A stretch of 42,723 nucleotides of DNA from Anaerovorax odorimutans. Its GTDB lineage: Bacteria > Bacillota > Clostridia > Peptostreptococcales > Anaerovoracaceae. The stretch lies in contig NZ_JANFXK010000024.1 of the NCBI RefSeq assembly GCF_024459955.1, positions 1-42,723 on the forward strand. The letters are read 5' to 3'. Both the position numbers and the translations under genes were made by a program. The notes under the pieces were generated by a model. It was not told the DNA's origin. It did not search any database and was given only the letters and a program-made list of their open reading frames with translations. Position 1 is the stretch's first letter. Every line of letters starts with the position of its first letter. Below are positions 24,050 to 33,247 of the stretch, in pieces.

Positions 24050-26089
24050 ATGGAAAAAATTACACAGGATTATTTTGACGTTATTGGAACATACTGGAAC
24101 AAATATGTAAAAGAAAAGGAACCTCTCCCTAGAAGCCTCGATACGATCAGGCCGGAAATCCTTGACTCATGGAGGCGGTCTTTAGAATATCAAGTATCGC
24201 CCTTTGAAATGAAGCATTTTATTCTCAGCAGACAAGAATTGGACTATGTGCTGAAAGAAAACAAACACCTCATATCCATTGCTCATGACCACATGCAAAA
24301 ACTTTACTTTTATGTTAAAGGTACAAATTTCGCACTAGCACTGGTGAATAAAGATGGATGTGTCATCGACTTACTGGCCGATGATGAATTGATTCAAAAA
24401 AAAGCCCATAACACTGGTTTGGAGTTGGGCTGTCTTCGTTCCGAGAAAATAGTCGGCACCTCCGGGATTGCGATCTGCCTTGCTCTGGGTGCGCCATATG
24501 CCGTCTATGGCAAAGAACATTTCATCCAAACCCATCACGATTACATTTGCTGCGCCGCGCCAATCTATGGGCAAAACAAAGAATTGATAGGCTGTCTGGC
24601 CCTAATTGGACCATACAAACTTGTTCCCGCCCATTCTCTGGGAATGATTACTGCCGCCGCCGATGGCGTAGAGAAAGAACTCAGATTGAAAATGGCTTAT
24701 GAAGAGATGTCGGAAATCAACAGTAAACTTCAATTTACATTGAATTCTCTTTCCAGCGGTATCCTTTTGATCAATCGAATTGGGCGTATTACCCAGTATA
24801 ATGAGAAGGCCTCTGAAATTCTGAACATTTCTTATGATCTATTAAACGTTCATATCAATGAAATTTTTTCAGATATGAATACTGTTGAAGAAATTCTTTA
24901 CACAAAAAACAGTATATATAATAAAGAAGCCACCGTTAATAATTCTTCCGGAAATACAATTACAGTAATGCTCAATGTGGTATGCAATTCCCATGACGCC
25001 ACGAATATCATTTTAAAATTCGACCGAATTGAAACGGTGCATAAGTTAGTTAATAAAATCGGTGGATTTACAGCCAAGTACACCTTTGATTCTATTATCG
25101 GCCAATCCTCCTGTATTGAAGGTGTTAAAAATATGGGCCGCCTTGCAGCTAAAAATGATTCCAATTTGCTCATTCTTGGCGAAAGCGGAACCGGGAAAGA
25201 TGTGTTGGCGCAGGCCGTACACAACGCAAGCCGCCGGTACGAAGGCCCTTTTATCGCAATTAATTGTGCTTCTCTCCCTAAAGGCTTAATTGAAAGCGAA
25301 CTTTTCGGTTATGAAACTGGTGCTTTTACGGGGGCTAATAAGAGTGGGAATCCAGGAAAATTTGAATTAGCCGACGGCGGCACCCTTTTCCTGGATGAAA
25401 TTGGTGATATGCCGCTTGAGCTGCAGGCCACGTTACTGAGAGTACTCCAAAATAAAGAAATCATACGTATTGGCGGTAAAAAGCCAAAGGCTGTTGATGT
25501 AAGGATTATCGCAGCAACTAATACGGATTTAGCTGCTGCGGTGAAAGAAAAACTATTTCGCAGCGATCTTTACTATCGCCTCAATGTACTGTCTATTGAA
25601 ATGCCTCCGCTTCGAGAACGAAAAGAAGACATTCCGCTCCTCATCGATTATTTTGTGGGACTCCACGGTTCCGGGGAAATTCATATAAATCCCTTAACAT
25701 CTGAAATAAGGCAGAAATGCAATGATTATTCGTGGCCGGGGAATGTGCGGGAATTGGAGAATGTAGTGGAAAGACTGCTCATCACAGCAGGCAATGACAC
25801 CATACCGGTCGAGCAGCTTTTCAATTCCCTTCTGAGGACGGATTTTACGAAAAATATTTCTCCTCTGGTGGGATCTTTTGACGGGAAGCCGGAAGAAAAT
25901 TTATCCTGCCCCCAATCTGACACAAGTTTTGATTCCCCGGCAAAAGAATATTCCCGAATCGTTGCAGTCCTCAGGGAGGAGCATGGCCATGTCGCCAGTG
26001 CCGCACAACGTCTGGGCATACCGAAACGAACATTATACCGCAAGATCAAAAAGTATAATCTGGACTTGGAATCCTATAGGAAATGGTAA
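24050..26089 (+). CDS. Sigma-54-dependent activator (GAF-PAS-AAA-Fis), paralog of the AcoR-like protein
   Basis: A 679-residue activator with the same architecture as the protein at 13016-15076. The N-terminal sensing domain (about 60-210, with [21 protein letters not shown]) and a PAS segment (about 220-330) are followed by AAA+ with [14 protein letters not shown] and [13 protein letters not shown]. The Fis-type HTH has [19 protein letters not shown]. The recognition helix RTLYRK is shared with the AcoR-like protein, consistent with the shared TGACA-type half-sites. ATG at 24050 is preceded by GGAGGAG. It likely drives the divergent Gfo/Idh operon, the M24 operon, and its own operon with the AEC carrier. 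Confidence 0.9.
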   Translation: MEKITQDYFDVIGTYWNKYVKEKEPLPRSLDTIRPEILDSWRRSLEYQVSPFEMKHFILSRQELDYVLKENKHLISIAHDHMQKLYFYVKGTNFALALVNKDGCVIDLLADDELIQKKAHNTGLELGCLRSEKIVGTSGIAICLALGAPYAVYGKEHFIQTHHDYICCAAPIYGQNKELIGCLALIGPYKLVPAHSLGMITAAADGVEKELRLKMAYEEMSEINSKLQFTLNSLSSGILLINRIGRITQYNEKASEILNISYDLLNVHINEIFSDMNTVEEILYTKNSIYNKEATVNNSSGNTITVMLNVVCNSHDATNIILKFDRIETVHKLVNKIGGFTAKYTFDSIIGQSSCIEGVKNMGRLAAKNDSNLLILGESGTGKDVLAQAVHNASRRYEGPFIAINCASLPKGLIESELFGYETGAFTGANKSGNPGKFELADGGTLFLDEIGDMPLELQATLLRVLQNKEIIRIGGKKPKAVDVRIIAATNTDLAAAVKEKLFRSDLYYRLNVLSIEMPPLRERKEDIPLLIDYFVGLHGSGEIHINPLTSEIRQKCNDYSWPGNVRELENVVERLLITAGNDTIPVEQLFNSLLRTDFTKNISPLVGSFDGKPEENLSCPQSDTSFDSPAKEYSRIVAVLREEHGHVASAAQRLGIPKRTLYRKIKKYNLDLESYRKW

Positions 26090-26105
26090 TCGTGAGGTGA
26101 CAACT

Positions 26106-27029
26106 TTGTTAAACGGAATTATCAGTGTACTAGTCGTATTCATTATCCTGGGAGTCGGCTTTTACTTTACAAAAAGAAAAAAGTGGCCTGAAAATACCAA
26201 TAAAGTATTTTCGACCACTGTGGTACAAATCGCAGCTCCGTCTCTGGCCATCGTCAGCATAGAAAACCGGTTCACGCCGGACATGCTCCGGGCGGCCTTT
26301 TGGAACCTGCTCATCATCGCAGCCAGCCTCTTTTTCATGTATTTTTTAGGAAAGCTACTGTCAAGGCTTTTAAAATTACCGCCGAAAAAGAGGGCTGTCT
26401 TTGAAACAACCTTTACCTTCAATAACACGATGTTTATCGGGCTTCCGATCAATCAGATCGTCTTTGGCCACGAAGGGCTGCCCTATCTGTTCACCTTTTA
26501 CCTGGTGACAATTGTGATGTTCTGGAGCCTGGGAGCATATACCCTTTGCAAGGCATCCGAATCAGGAGGCAAATCTTTTTCCGTTAAAAAGATCTTCAGC
26601 CCGGGCCTGGTCGGTGTGCTCATCGGCTGCGCTCTGGTGGAGCTGGAATGGCATCTTCCCGTTATACTGGAAACCTCGCTCACGTATCTGGGCGATATTT
26701 GTGTGCCGCTTTCTCTGCTGGTTATCGGTTCCAATCTGGCAAAATCCGTATCCCGCGGCGTCTCGAAGATCACTGTGGACCAGGTTATCATCATGCTGGG
26801 CAAGTTCGTGCTCCATCCGCTCATCATCTGGGGAGCATTTTCTCTGTTTGGCATCGGCGGGCTACCCTTGAAAGTCTTTACTCTTACGGCCTCGCTGCCT
26901 TGTCACGCTCAGACAGCAATCATGTCCGAATACTATGATCTGGAAGGGGAGTACGCTTCCAATCTGGTCAGTCTTTCCACACTCATCAGCCTGGTCACCA
27001 TCCCCATATATGCCAGCATCCTCCTGTAG
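26106..27029 (+). CDS. Auxin efflux carrier (AEC) family transporter
   Basis: A 307-residue membrane protein with about ten segments; motifs NNTMFIGLPINQIVFG and GDICVPLSLLVIGSNLAKS are typical of AEC/malonate-type carriers. The start is probably TTG at 26106: GAGGTG lies 7 nt upstream, just after the activator stop codon at 26087-26089, and no ATG gives a better N-terminus. It is co-transcribed with the activator. AEC proteins export or import organic acids, but the substrate cannot be read. Its place in the sigma-54 unit suggests efflux of an acidic end product of the island or uptake of its substrate. Confidence 0.85.
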   Translation: MLNGIISVLVVFIILGVGFYFTKRKKWPENTNKVFSTTVVQIAAPSLAIVSIENRFTPDMLRAAFWNLLIIAASLFFMYFLGKLLSRLLKLPPKKRAVFETTFTFNNTMFIGLPINQIVFGHEGLPYLFTFYLVTIVMFWSLGAYTLCKASESGGKSFSVKKIFSPGLVGVLIGCALVELEWHLPVILETSLTYLGDICVPLSLLVIGSNLAKSVSRGVSKITVDQVIIMLGKFVLHPLIIWGAFSLFGIGGLPLKVFTLTASLPCHAQTAIMSEYYDLEGEYASNLVSLSTLISLVTIPIYASILL

Positions 27030-27035
27030 CCGTTT

Positions 27036-27260
27036 CTAAAGCCCACAGGGCATTTCGGCTGCGCAGTACCGAAAATCTTTTTCTCTGTCATATTCCGCTT
27101 TCGCCAATGCTCCCGGTGGGCACCGACCGGCACACAGATCGCATTTTTTGTATTTTTATGCACGCGCCATTCTCTGCCTATCGGCAAACCAGCCTCCATA
27201 TCCAGGCCGGAGGTAATACTTCTGATCCCCCCGCCGCCGCAGCTTTTTATCCAAATTTCG
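27036..27260 (-). pseudogene. Decayed C-terminal remnant of a QueG-like ferredoxin protein
   Basis: Between the AEC carrier and the glycyl-radical enzyme, the minus strand carries pieces of a QueG-like C-terminus. One frame reads KKCDLCAGRCPPGALAKAEY, continues DREKDFRYCAAEMPCGL and ends at TAG (27036-27038). The intact protein at 30825-31601 has KCGLCADRCPSGALTRNGY, YDREKCFQVC and ends GMPCAFL. Upstream, in another frame, lies KSCGGGGIRSITSGLDMEAG, which resembles the paralog's KRGCCGRISTVVTDLP. A frame break falls at 27150-27160, in an A-rich tract. The N-terminal two thirds of the gene is absent. The similarity points to an ancient duplication of the ferredoxin gene flanking the glycyl-radical pair. 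Confidence 0.7.
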
Positions 27261-27265
27261 CCTTA

Positions 27266-29776
27266 CTAAAACGACAGCTCCGTGCGGTTGATCAGATCCA
27301 TCTGCAGCGGTTTTCCCAGCTCCACGAAATACGCGCTGTATCCCGCCACACGCACCAGCATATCCTTATAATCTTCCGGCTTTTTCATGGCCGCTTTCAT
27401 CATTTCCGTACTCATAATATTGAACTGGCAGTGCATGGCCTTCTTTGCAAAATAAGCGTCGATAAAGCCGATCAGGTTTTCCCGGCCCGCTTTTCCCGCC
27501 ACACATTCAGGCGGGAATTTCCAGTTGAGCAGCGTCCCGTTGGTAGCCCTGCTGTGGTCCACCTTTGTCACGGAATTGGAAATAGCCGTAGGCCCGCAGA
27601 TATCGTGGGAAGCCGCACTGGTATGAACCGGTCCCATATTGTCGGAAAGAGGCTCACTGCTCTTCCTGCCGTCTAAAGACGCTCCCAAATCCAGGCCCAG
27701 TCCCACGTTAGCGTTTACCGTATATACGCCGGGACAGAAAGTGCCTCCCCGCGGATTTTCTCTTCCTTCGATATTTCTGCAATAGCAGTTGAACACTTCC
27801 TTAAAGAATTCATCCGCATAATCGTCGTCATTGCCATAATGATGGACCTTGCTGCTGTTGACCAGCGCGTACAGAGCTTCATGACCTTCCCAGTTGTCCC
27901 GGATGGCCTGCAGCAGCTCTTCTCCGGTATATCTGCCCTCATCGAATACCAGCTGGCTGATTACCGACAGAGTATCGGCGCAGGTGGCGATTCCGCTGGC
28001 CTGCGGCCCGGTAAAGTTGTATCTGGCTCCGCCCTCGCCCAGATCCCTGCCGGTTTCAATACAATCGTTGAAAAAAGCGGAAGCGAAAGGCAGCGGTTTC
28101 AGCTCTCTGTGCGCCCGGTCAATCACGTTGATTCCCTGACACATCTGATCGGTCCAGAATTTCATCTGTCGATCAAAACTCTGTAAAACTTCATCCATAT
28201 TCTTAAAGTCGGCAAGGCTTCCGGTATCCGGCCCCAGATGGCTTCCGATTCCGGCGCACTGGGCAAATCTCGGGCAGTCCTTACTGCAATCGATGCATTT
28301 GCCGCCGTTAAGCGCCAGCTCCATGACTTTGGCGATGTTCATATAGGCAGAATCATGAAATCCGTATTCGTAGCCCGGCAGATCCGGTTCCACGCAGCCC
28401 ACAACCTCATAGTTTCTGGCTTCTTCCAGTGTCATTCCCTTTCTTTGCATTACCTCGATCGTCGGTGCGTCGTTGAAGAGCTTGGGGTGACCGTACCCTG
28501 CGCGGATGCACTCCACTGCCTTGACTTTCAGCTCGTAAGGCGTTTTTTCATGCATACGGACACATACCCACGGATTCATCATTCTGGTGTGCGCGGAGGC
28601 TTCCAGCAGCATAAAGGTCAGATCATTGGCAGCGTCGTTTCCATCTTCGTCCACGCCCCCGATTGTCAGACTCTCGCCGCCCCAACCCCGGCCGCTTCTG
28701 ACTTCGACTGTCATTTTATCCTTCAGCTTGGAGGGATTTCCGGTTTTAACATAGGCGACTTCCAAAAGCTCCTGGGCGAATTCCTTCGTGATCACGCCCT
28801 CTTCAATATCCTTTTTATAATATGGGTACAACCACTGGTCCATTCTTCCGTAGGATATGGAGTGCCCATTGGATTCGATCTGTGTAATAGTAGTGGCAAA
28901 GTGCCAAAGCTGAAGGGCCTGCCACATGGTCAGGGCCGGTCCGCCTGCGATTTGCCGGCAGTTTTCTGCAATCTGCAGCAGCTCTTTTTTCCTCTGCTCA
29001 TTGGTTTCACCCTTTGCGCGGGACTCCGCCAGCTCCGCATATCGTTTGATATATCCGCAGGCCGCTTTCAGTTCAATCCTCATGGCCTCGTAAAAATCGC
29101 GCTTTTCCCGGTACTCCCCATCGGAAGGGTTCAGAGCCTCTAATTTCTGTTCCACCTCTGCCAGGTAACCGTTATATCCTTTTCTCAAAAGCTCCGGATA
29201 GTCCATGACAAAATGACCAACGCCCGCAAAGTGATAGAGATTGGTCATATAAACCTTTTTGCCCAGCTCGCAGCCCTTCTTCTCATCCTCCGTCAGACGG
29301 GAGTCCACAAGGTCAGCTACAGTCTTCCCCTCCCAGAACTCCAGGATTTCCAAAAGCTCATCCCTGTCTTCATCGGTAATGAAAAACTTATCGTGCGCCC
29401 GCTGGTCAAAGGGGTGATGCTTTAACTCGTCTATGATCCAGCTGACGGAAAACTCCGGATAGACCGGCGCGGCTTTGGCGGGCGCGGCCACTTCCCCCAC
29501 GACCAGTTCCTCATCGTAAAGATCAATGTCAACATTCTCAAGGATGTTTTGCAGAGAATAGGCCGTTTTCAGCTTGGCTGACAGATCAGGATTGTTTTTG
29601 TACACCTCCGTAATCAGTCTGGCTCTCTGTATATCAATATTGAATTCTCTGTCGAGAAAGGTTTTTCTCAATCGGTTTACCCGCTCGTAGGGCGAAAAAT
29701 CATCGTGTCCTACCCGATATCCTACTCCGTAGCTTTGATCATAGCTTTCCGTTCCGCACGGCTTTGTTCCGCTCAT
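27266..29776 (-). CDS. Glycyl-radical enzyme (diol/glycerol dehydratase-like PFL family member)
   Basis: An 836-residue oxygen-sensitive enzyme. The radical site is RVAGYSAYF (Gly812) and the thiyl site VVGCVEPD (Cys461, Glu463). By my count, His188 (GVGHFVMDY), His305/Ser306 (SNGHSIS) and Asp475 (GFHDSAY) align by constant offset with residues that bind glycerol in the B12-independent glycerol dehydratase (His164, His281, Ser282, Asp447, from memory). An extra Cys-rich stretch KCIDCSKDCPRFAQCAG (about 493-509) follows the active site and may be an additional metal or structural element. The substrate is unknown; related enzymes act on glycerol, diols, hydroxyproline, choline or isethionate. 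It overlaps the activase gene by 4 nt (ATGA). Confidence 0.85.
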   Translation of the reverse strand: MSGTKPCGTESYDQSYGVGYRVGHDDFSPYERVNRLRKTFLDREFNIDIQRARLITEVYKNNPDLSAKLKTAYSLQNILENVDIDLYDEELVVGEVAAPAKAAPVYPEFSVSWIIDELKHHPFDQRAHDKFFITDEDRDELLEILEFWEGKTVADLVDSRLTEDEKKGCELGKKVYMTNLYHFAGVGHFVMDYPELLRKGYNGYLAEVEQKLEALNPSDGEYREKRDFYEAMRIELKAACGYIKRYAELAESRAKGETNEQRKKELLQIAENCRQIAGGPALTMWQALQLWHFATTITQIESNGHSISYGRMDQWLYPYYKKDIEEGVITKEFAQELLEVAYVKTGNPSKLKDKMTVEVRSGRGWGGESLTIGGVDEDGNDAANDLTFMLLEASAHTRMMNPWVCVRMHEKTPYELKVKAVECIRAGYGHPKLFNDAPTIEVMQRKGMTLEEARNYEVVGCVEPDLPGYEYGFHDSAYMNIAKVMELALNGGKCIDCSKDCPRFAQCAGIGSHLGPDTGSLADFKNMDEVLQSFDRQMKFWTDQMCQGINVIDRAHRELKPLPFASAFFNDCIETGRDLGEGGARYNFTGPQASGIATCADTLSVISQLVFDEGRYTGEELLQAIRDNWEGHEALYALVNSSKVHHYGNDDDYADEFFKEVFNCYCRNIEGRENPRGGTFCPGVYTVNANVGLGLDLGASLDGRKSSEPLSDNMGPVHTSAASHDICGPTAISNSVTKVDHSRATNGTLLNWKFPPECVAGKAGRENLIGFIDAYFAKKAMHCQFNIMSTEMMKAAMKKPEDYKDMLVRVAGYSAYFVELGKPLQMDLINRTELSF

Positions 29777-30741
29777 TCTTTCATTCCCCCATCTTCTCCG
29801 GCAGTCGTTCCCGCTGTACAGCTGACGCCTCTGCCGTTAAAATAATTTGCTAACGTTTGTATGTGTTTATTAAATTGCTTCCGGTCCAAATTCACATCAC
29901 CCATGGGATACGGCCTGCCCAGGGAGGCGTATTTTTCCTCTCCCAGCCGCATAAAGCTCAGCAGCTGCAGCTGTGAAACGCGATTTCCCAGATCCCGGAT
30001 TATAAAATCACAGGTGGCCCGCATGTTTTCCATATCATCGTTCACTCCCGGGATCACCGGAATACGCACGATCATTTCTTTGCCCAGCTTTGACAGCCTT
30101 TTCAGGTTCTCAAGGATTCTTTCATTGGAAACGCCGGTATGTTTCCGATGCGCTTCCGGGTCCATGTGTTTGATATCCGTAATCAGCAGGTCCGCATATG
30201 GGACGACCCGTTCAATCAGGCTCCAGTCCGTGCAAAAGGTGGATTCCAGACATGTATGTATACCTTCCTTTTGACAGCGCTCAAAAAGATCCGCCGTAAA
30301 TTCGCTCTGCGTCAGAGGCTCTCCGCCTGAGACCGTTACACCTCCCTGCGAGCTCTGGTAATAGGCCTTATCCCGCCGGATCACTTCCATGGCTTCTTCT
30401 GCCGTCATTTTGCGGCCCCATTGCTTGATCGCGTCCGCCGGGCACTGGTCGGCGCATTTCATACAATTTATACACCGTTTTCGGTCAATGGAAACCAGCT
30501 TATTTTCCTCGAATACGAGACTACCGGCTTCGGCACACGCGGTTTCACAGAATCCGCATTTATCTTTTCCTATGCATTTGGCGGTATAGACGCCCGGCAC
30601 GATTCCCTGGGACTGGCTCTCCGGATTGCCGCACCACCTGCATGTGAGCGGACAGCCTTTTAGAAATAACTCCGTGCGGATTCCCGGTCCGTCGTGGATC
30701 GTATAACGCTGAATATTGAATATGATGCCTTCCCTGGCCAT
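29773..30741 (-). CDS. Glycyl-radical enzyme activating enzyme (radical SAM, with extra ferredoxin domain)
   Basis: A 322-residue activase. The radical-SAM motif CPLTCRWC lies near residue 30, after the TIHDGPGIRTELFLKG segment typical of PFL activases. Between it and the SAM domain core is a ferredoxin-like insertion with two clusters (CGFCETAC and CINCMKCADQCP), as in activases of the dehydratase type. GGVTVSGGEPL and the DIKHMD segment follow. ATG at 30741 is preferred over TTG at 30750, because AGGAGAAAGG lies upstream. Its 3' end overlaps the start of the glycyl-radical enzyme, so the two are translated together. Confidence 0.93.
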   Translation of the reverse strand: MAREGIIFNIQRYTIHDGPGIRTELFLKGCPLTCRWCGNPESQSQGIVPGVYTAKCIGKDKCGFCETACAEAGSLVFEENKLVSIDRKRCINCMKCADQCPADAIKQWGRKMTAEEAMEVIRRDKAYYQSSQGGVTVSGGEPLTQSEFTADLFERCQKEGIHTCLESTFCTDWSLIERVVPYADLLITDIKHMDPEAHRKHTGVSNERILENLKRLSKLGKEMIVRIPVIPGVNDDMENMRATCDFIIRDLGNRVSQLQLLSFMRLGEEKYASLGRPYPMGDVNLDRKQFNKHIQTLANYFNGRGVSCTAGTTAGEDGGMKE

Positions 30742-30786
30742 GTTTCGCAAACCTTTCTCCTCAACAAACAGACTCCTGCCTGTATC

Positions 30787-30815
30787 AATATAGCAAAAAT
30801 CACCTCAGGAAACAA
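30787..30815 (-). promoter_or_regulatory. Candidate sigma-A promoter of the activase/glycyl-radical operon
   Basis: On the minus strand TTGTTT (30810-30815) and TATATT (30787-30792) are separated by 17 bp, giving a transcription start about 40 nt upstream of the activase start codon. The -35 box is weak. Confidence 0.5.
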
Positions 30816-30824
30816 GTGCTTCCA

Positions 30825-31601
30825 TTACAGGAAGGCGCAGGGCATGCCTGCTACGCACTTGCCGCAGACTTCGCTCCCGGTATCTTCCGCGGGCTGTCCC
30901 GGTTCCGAAGCATAGGAATTTCCAAAGCTATTGTAAATCGCGGCATTTTCCCGGCAAACCTGAAAACATTTTTCCCTGTCGTATCCATTTCGCGTCAGCG
31001 CCCCGGAAGGGCATCGGTCGGCACAGAGGCCGCATTTTCCTGACCGCTTATAAATACACAGTTCTTCTTTCATGGGACTGTCCGGGGTCACGGGAAGATC
31101 CGTGACAACTGTACTGATTCGTCCGCAGCAGCCCCTTTTCGTAATCAGCATATTATTGAGCCCAAAGGTGCCAAGGCCTGCCGCATAGGCGATGTGGCGC
31201 TGCGACCAGTTGCTGATGAGAAGTTCCCTGTCAAAAGCTCCCGCTTCCGGTGAAACAGCCGCCCGATATCCTTCCCCCTTCAAAAGGTTGATAATATGCT
31301 GATTCAGCTCACCGAACATAGCGTTGGTCTCCTCATAGCCCAGGGCCCACTGAGGGGATGCCGTACCCGCTTCAATATTGGTCTGCGCCATATCCTTTAA
31401 GAAAGGCACGAAATAGGCCAGGATCACCGTCGGACGCTCAATGACATCCTGTCCGGTGGCATGTGCTGGTGAAATTACAGATTTCAGACTGGTCAGGTCC
31501 GCGTCGGCAAACCCAACCAGCGGCTTTCCCCATTTTGTCTGCGACTTGGATTCGTACTTTCGAATAAAGTTTTCTATCTGCTTTTCGAGATATTTCTTCA
31601 T
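30825..31601 (-). CDS. QueG-like iron-sulfur protein (epoxyqueuosine reductase family, short form)
   Basis: A 258-residue protein. The middle holds LGTFGLNNMLITKRGCCGRISTVVTDLP, the family's substrate/corrinoid-type motif, and the C-terminal third holds ferredoxin-like cysteines (KCGLCADRCPSGAL, then CFQVC and CGKCVAGMPC). It is shorter than true QueG and lacks its full C-terminal extension, so it is more likely an iron-sulfur reductase of another role. ATG at 31601 has TGGAGG. It lies upstream of the activase and glycyl-radical enzyme, and a decayed copy lies downstream. A supply of electrons for the activase is possible but unproven. Confidence 0.75.
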   Translation of the reverse strand: MKKYLEKQIENFIRKYESKSQTKWGKPLVGFADADLTSLKSVISPAHATGQDVIERPTVILAYFVPFLKDMAQTNIEAGTASPQWALGYEETNAMFGELNQHIINLLKGEGYRAAVSPEAGAFDRELLISNWSQRHIAYAAGLGTFGLNNMLITKRGCCGRISTVVTDLPVTPDSPMKEELCIYKRSGKCGLCADRCPSGALTRNGYDREKCFQVCRENAAIYNSFGNSYASEPGQPAEDTGSEVCGKCVAGMPCAFL

Positions 31602-31642
31602 TTGTTCTGCCTCCAGAGTGGATTTTTTCCTGCCGACAATCG

Positions 31643-31675
31643 AAAAAACAAGACCTTTATCACAAGGCCTTGTTT
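31643..31675 (-). terminator. Rho-independent terminator after glnA
   Basis: On the minus strand AAACAAGGCCTT pairs with AAGGTCTTGTTT (one mismatch, six-base loop) and runs into TTTTTT, just after the glnA stop codon. Confidence 0.8.
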
Positions 31676-31692
31676 AAACGTCGTCTCTTTTC

Positions 31693-33123
31693 TTACAGAT
31701 CGTAGTACATGTCAAATTCCATCGGTGTCGGCATCAGACTGTGCTTCTTCGTTTCCGCACGCTTATTAATCAGCCAGATCTCGATCAGCTTTTCCGGGAA
31801 CACGCCGCCCTCTGTCAGGAAGGCATGATCCTCTTCCAGCGCGTCCAGAGCTTCGTCCAGCGTTCTCGGCAGGCTCTTGATCTTTTTCTTTTCCTCTTCG
31901 GATAAGTTGTAAAGATTAAAGTCATACGGCCCATAGCCTTCCGCTACCGGATCGATTTTGTTCTTGATTCCATCGCAGCCCGCCATCAGGATAGCGGAAA
32001 ACGCATAGTACGGATTGCAGGTGCCGTCCGGATTACGGATTTCGAAACGTTTTTTATCCGGATCTTTGGCATATGCCGGCACACGGATAACGGAGCTCCT
32101 GTTGGCTGTCGCAAAACCGATTGTAACTGGAGCTTCGTAGCCAGGCACCAGACGTTTGAAGGAGTTGGTGCTCGGATTTGTAAAGGCGCACAGCGCACGG
32201 ATATGTCTTAAAATACCGCCCATGAAATACAGCGCGTCCTGTGAAAGCTGTGAATACCCATCCTTGTCATAGAAGAGAGGTTCTCCGCCTTTGAACAGCT
32301 GCATATGAACGTGCATGCCGTTTCCTGCCTCGTCGAAGATCGGCTTTGGCATAAAGGTAGCAGTCTTTCCTTCGGCAATGGCTTCGTTCTTAATCAGATA
32401 TTTTGTCATCATCGTCTTATCGGCCATCTCTGTTACGGAACCGAATTCCACTTCGATCTCCAGCTGTCCCGGTCCGCCTACTTCGTGATGGTGATATTTA
32501 ACACGGATGCCCTGCTTTTCCATCAGCATGCAGACTCTGCTTCTGAAATCATACAGTACGTCCTGCGGCGGCGCCATGTGATATCCGCCTTTATGGGGCA
32601 TCTTGTATCCCAAGTTAAAGTCCCGGTCCTCTTTATTCCATTCAGCCTGCTCAGTATCAATATAATAGCTGGATTCATTGGGCGCTGTGGAATAGCTTAC
32701 GTGATCGAATACATGGAATTCGTATTCCGGTCCGATCTTCATCTCATCAGCGATGCCCGCTTTTACGAGATATTCTTCCGCGTGTTTTGCCACGTTTCTC
32801 GGGTCCTGGTCAAAAGGCCGGTTGTTCGGCACATCGATTACATATACGTCGCCGATCATAGCCAGGGTCGGGATTTCCATGAAAGGGTCCACATAAGAGG
32901 TAGAGAGGTCCGGAATGAATACCATATCGCTCTTCTCTACCGGCGCGAACCCATAGTTGCTGCCATCAAAGCCGATGCCGTTTTTAAAAGTGTCTTCCGT
33001 AAAACGATCTACAGGAATGGTCAGATGTCTCCATCTGCCGTTGAGGTCAATCATCATAAAGTCGACCATCTGTATCCGCTTTTCTTCTATAAATCGTTTT
33101 GCTTCTACCAGTGAATTAAACAT
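31693..33123 (-). CDS. glnA: Type I glutamine synthetase
   Basis: A 476-residue GS of normal GSI length that makes glutamine from glutamate, ammonia and ATP. Motifs: GFDGSNYGFA, HHHEVGGPGQLEIEVEF, GNGMHVHMQL, NPSTNSFKRLVPGYEAPV, and NRSSVIRVP. The Tyr-containing NLYNLSEEE segment resembles the adenylylation region of GSI. ATG at 33123 has AAAAGGAGA. It has its own promoter (33172-33201) and terminator (31643-31675), so it is a single-gene unit flanked by the glycyl-radical genes and the arginine-type operon. Feedback or GlnR-type control is not visible in the short leader. Confidence 0.95.
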   Translation of the reverse strand: MFNSLVEAKRFIEEKRIQMVDFMMIDLNGRWRHLTIPVDRFTEDTFKNGIGFDGSNYGFAPVEKSDMVFIPDLSTSYVDPFMEIPTLAMIGDVYVIDVPNNRPFDQDPRNVAKHAEEYLVKAGIADEMKIGPEYEFHVFDHVSYSTAPNESSYYIDTEQAEWNKEDRDFNLGYKMPHKGGYHMAPPQDVLYDFRSRVCMLMEKQGIRVKYHHHEVGGPGQLEIEVEFGSVTEMADKTMMTKYLIKNEAIAEGKTATFMPKPIFDEAGNGMHVHMQLFKGGEPLFYDKDGYSQLSQDALYFMGGILRHIRALCAFTNPSTNSFKRLVPGYEAPVTIGFATANRSSVIRVPAYAKDPDKKRFEIRNPDGTCNPYYAFSAILMAGCDGIKNKIDPVAEGYGPYDFNLYNLSEEEKKKIKSLPRTLDEALDALEEDHAFLTEGGVFPEKLIEIWLINKRAETKKHSLMPTPMEFDMYYDL

Positions 33124-33171
33124 GCACAGTTCTCCTTTTTATTTAATATAGCATAAATTTTCCCACTCTTT

Positions 33172-33201
33172 AGTATATATTCCCCGGACCCGGGTTGTCA
33201 A
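33172..33201 (-). promoter_or_regulatory. Sigma-A promoter of glnA
   Basis: On the minus strand TTGACA (33196-33201) and TATACT (33172-33177) are separated by 18 bp, one longer than ideal. The spacer holds a GC-rich palindrome CCCGGGTCCGGGG. The leader is about 40 nt. Confidence 0.75.
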
Positions 33202-33247
33202 TTCTTTTGCTGCGGTTACTTTTAAAAGGAACGTTCATTTTTTATGA

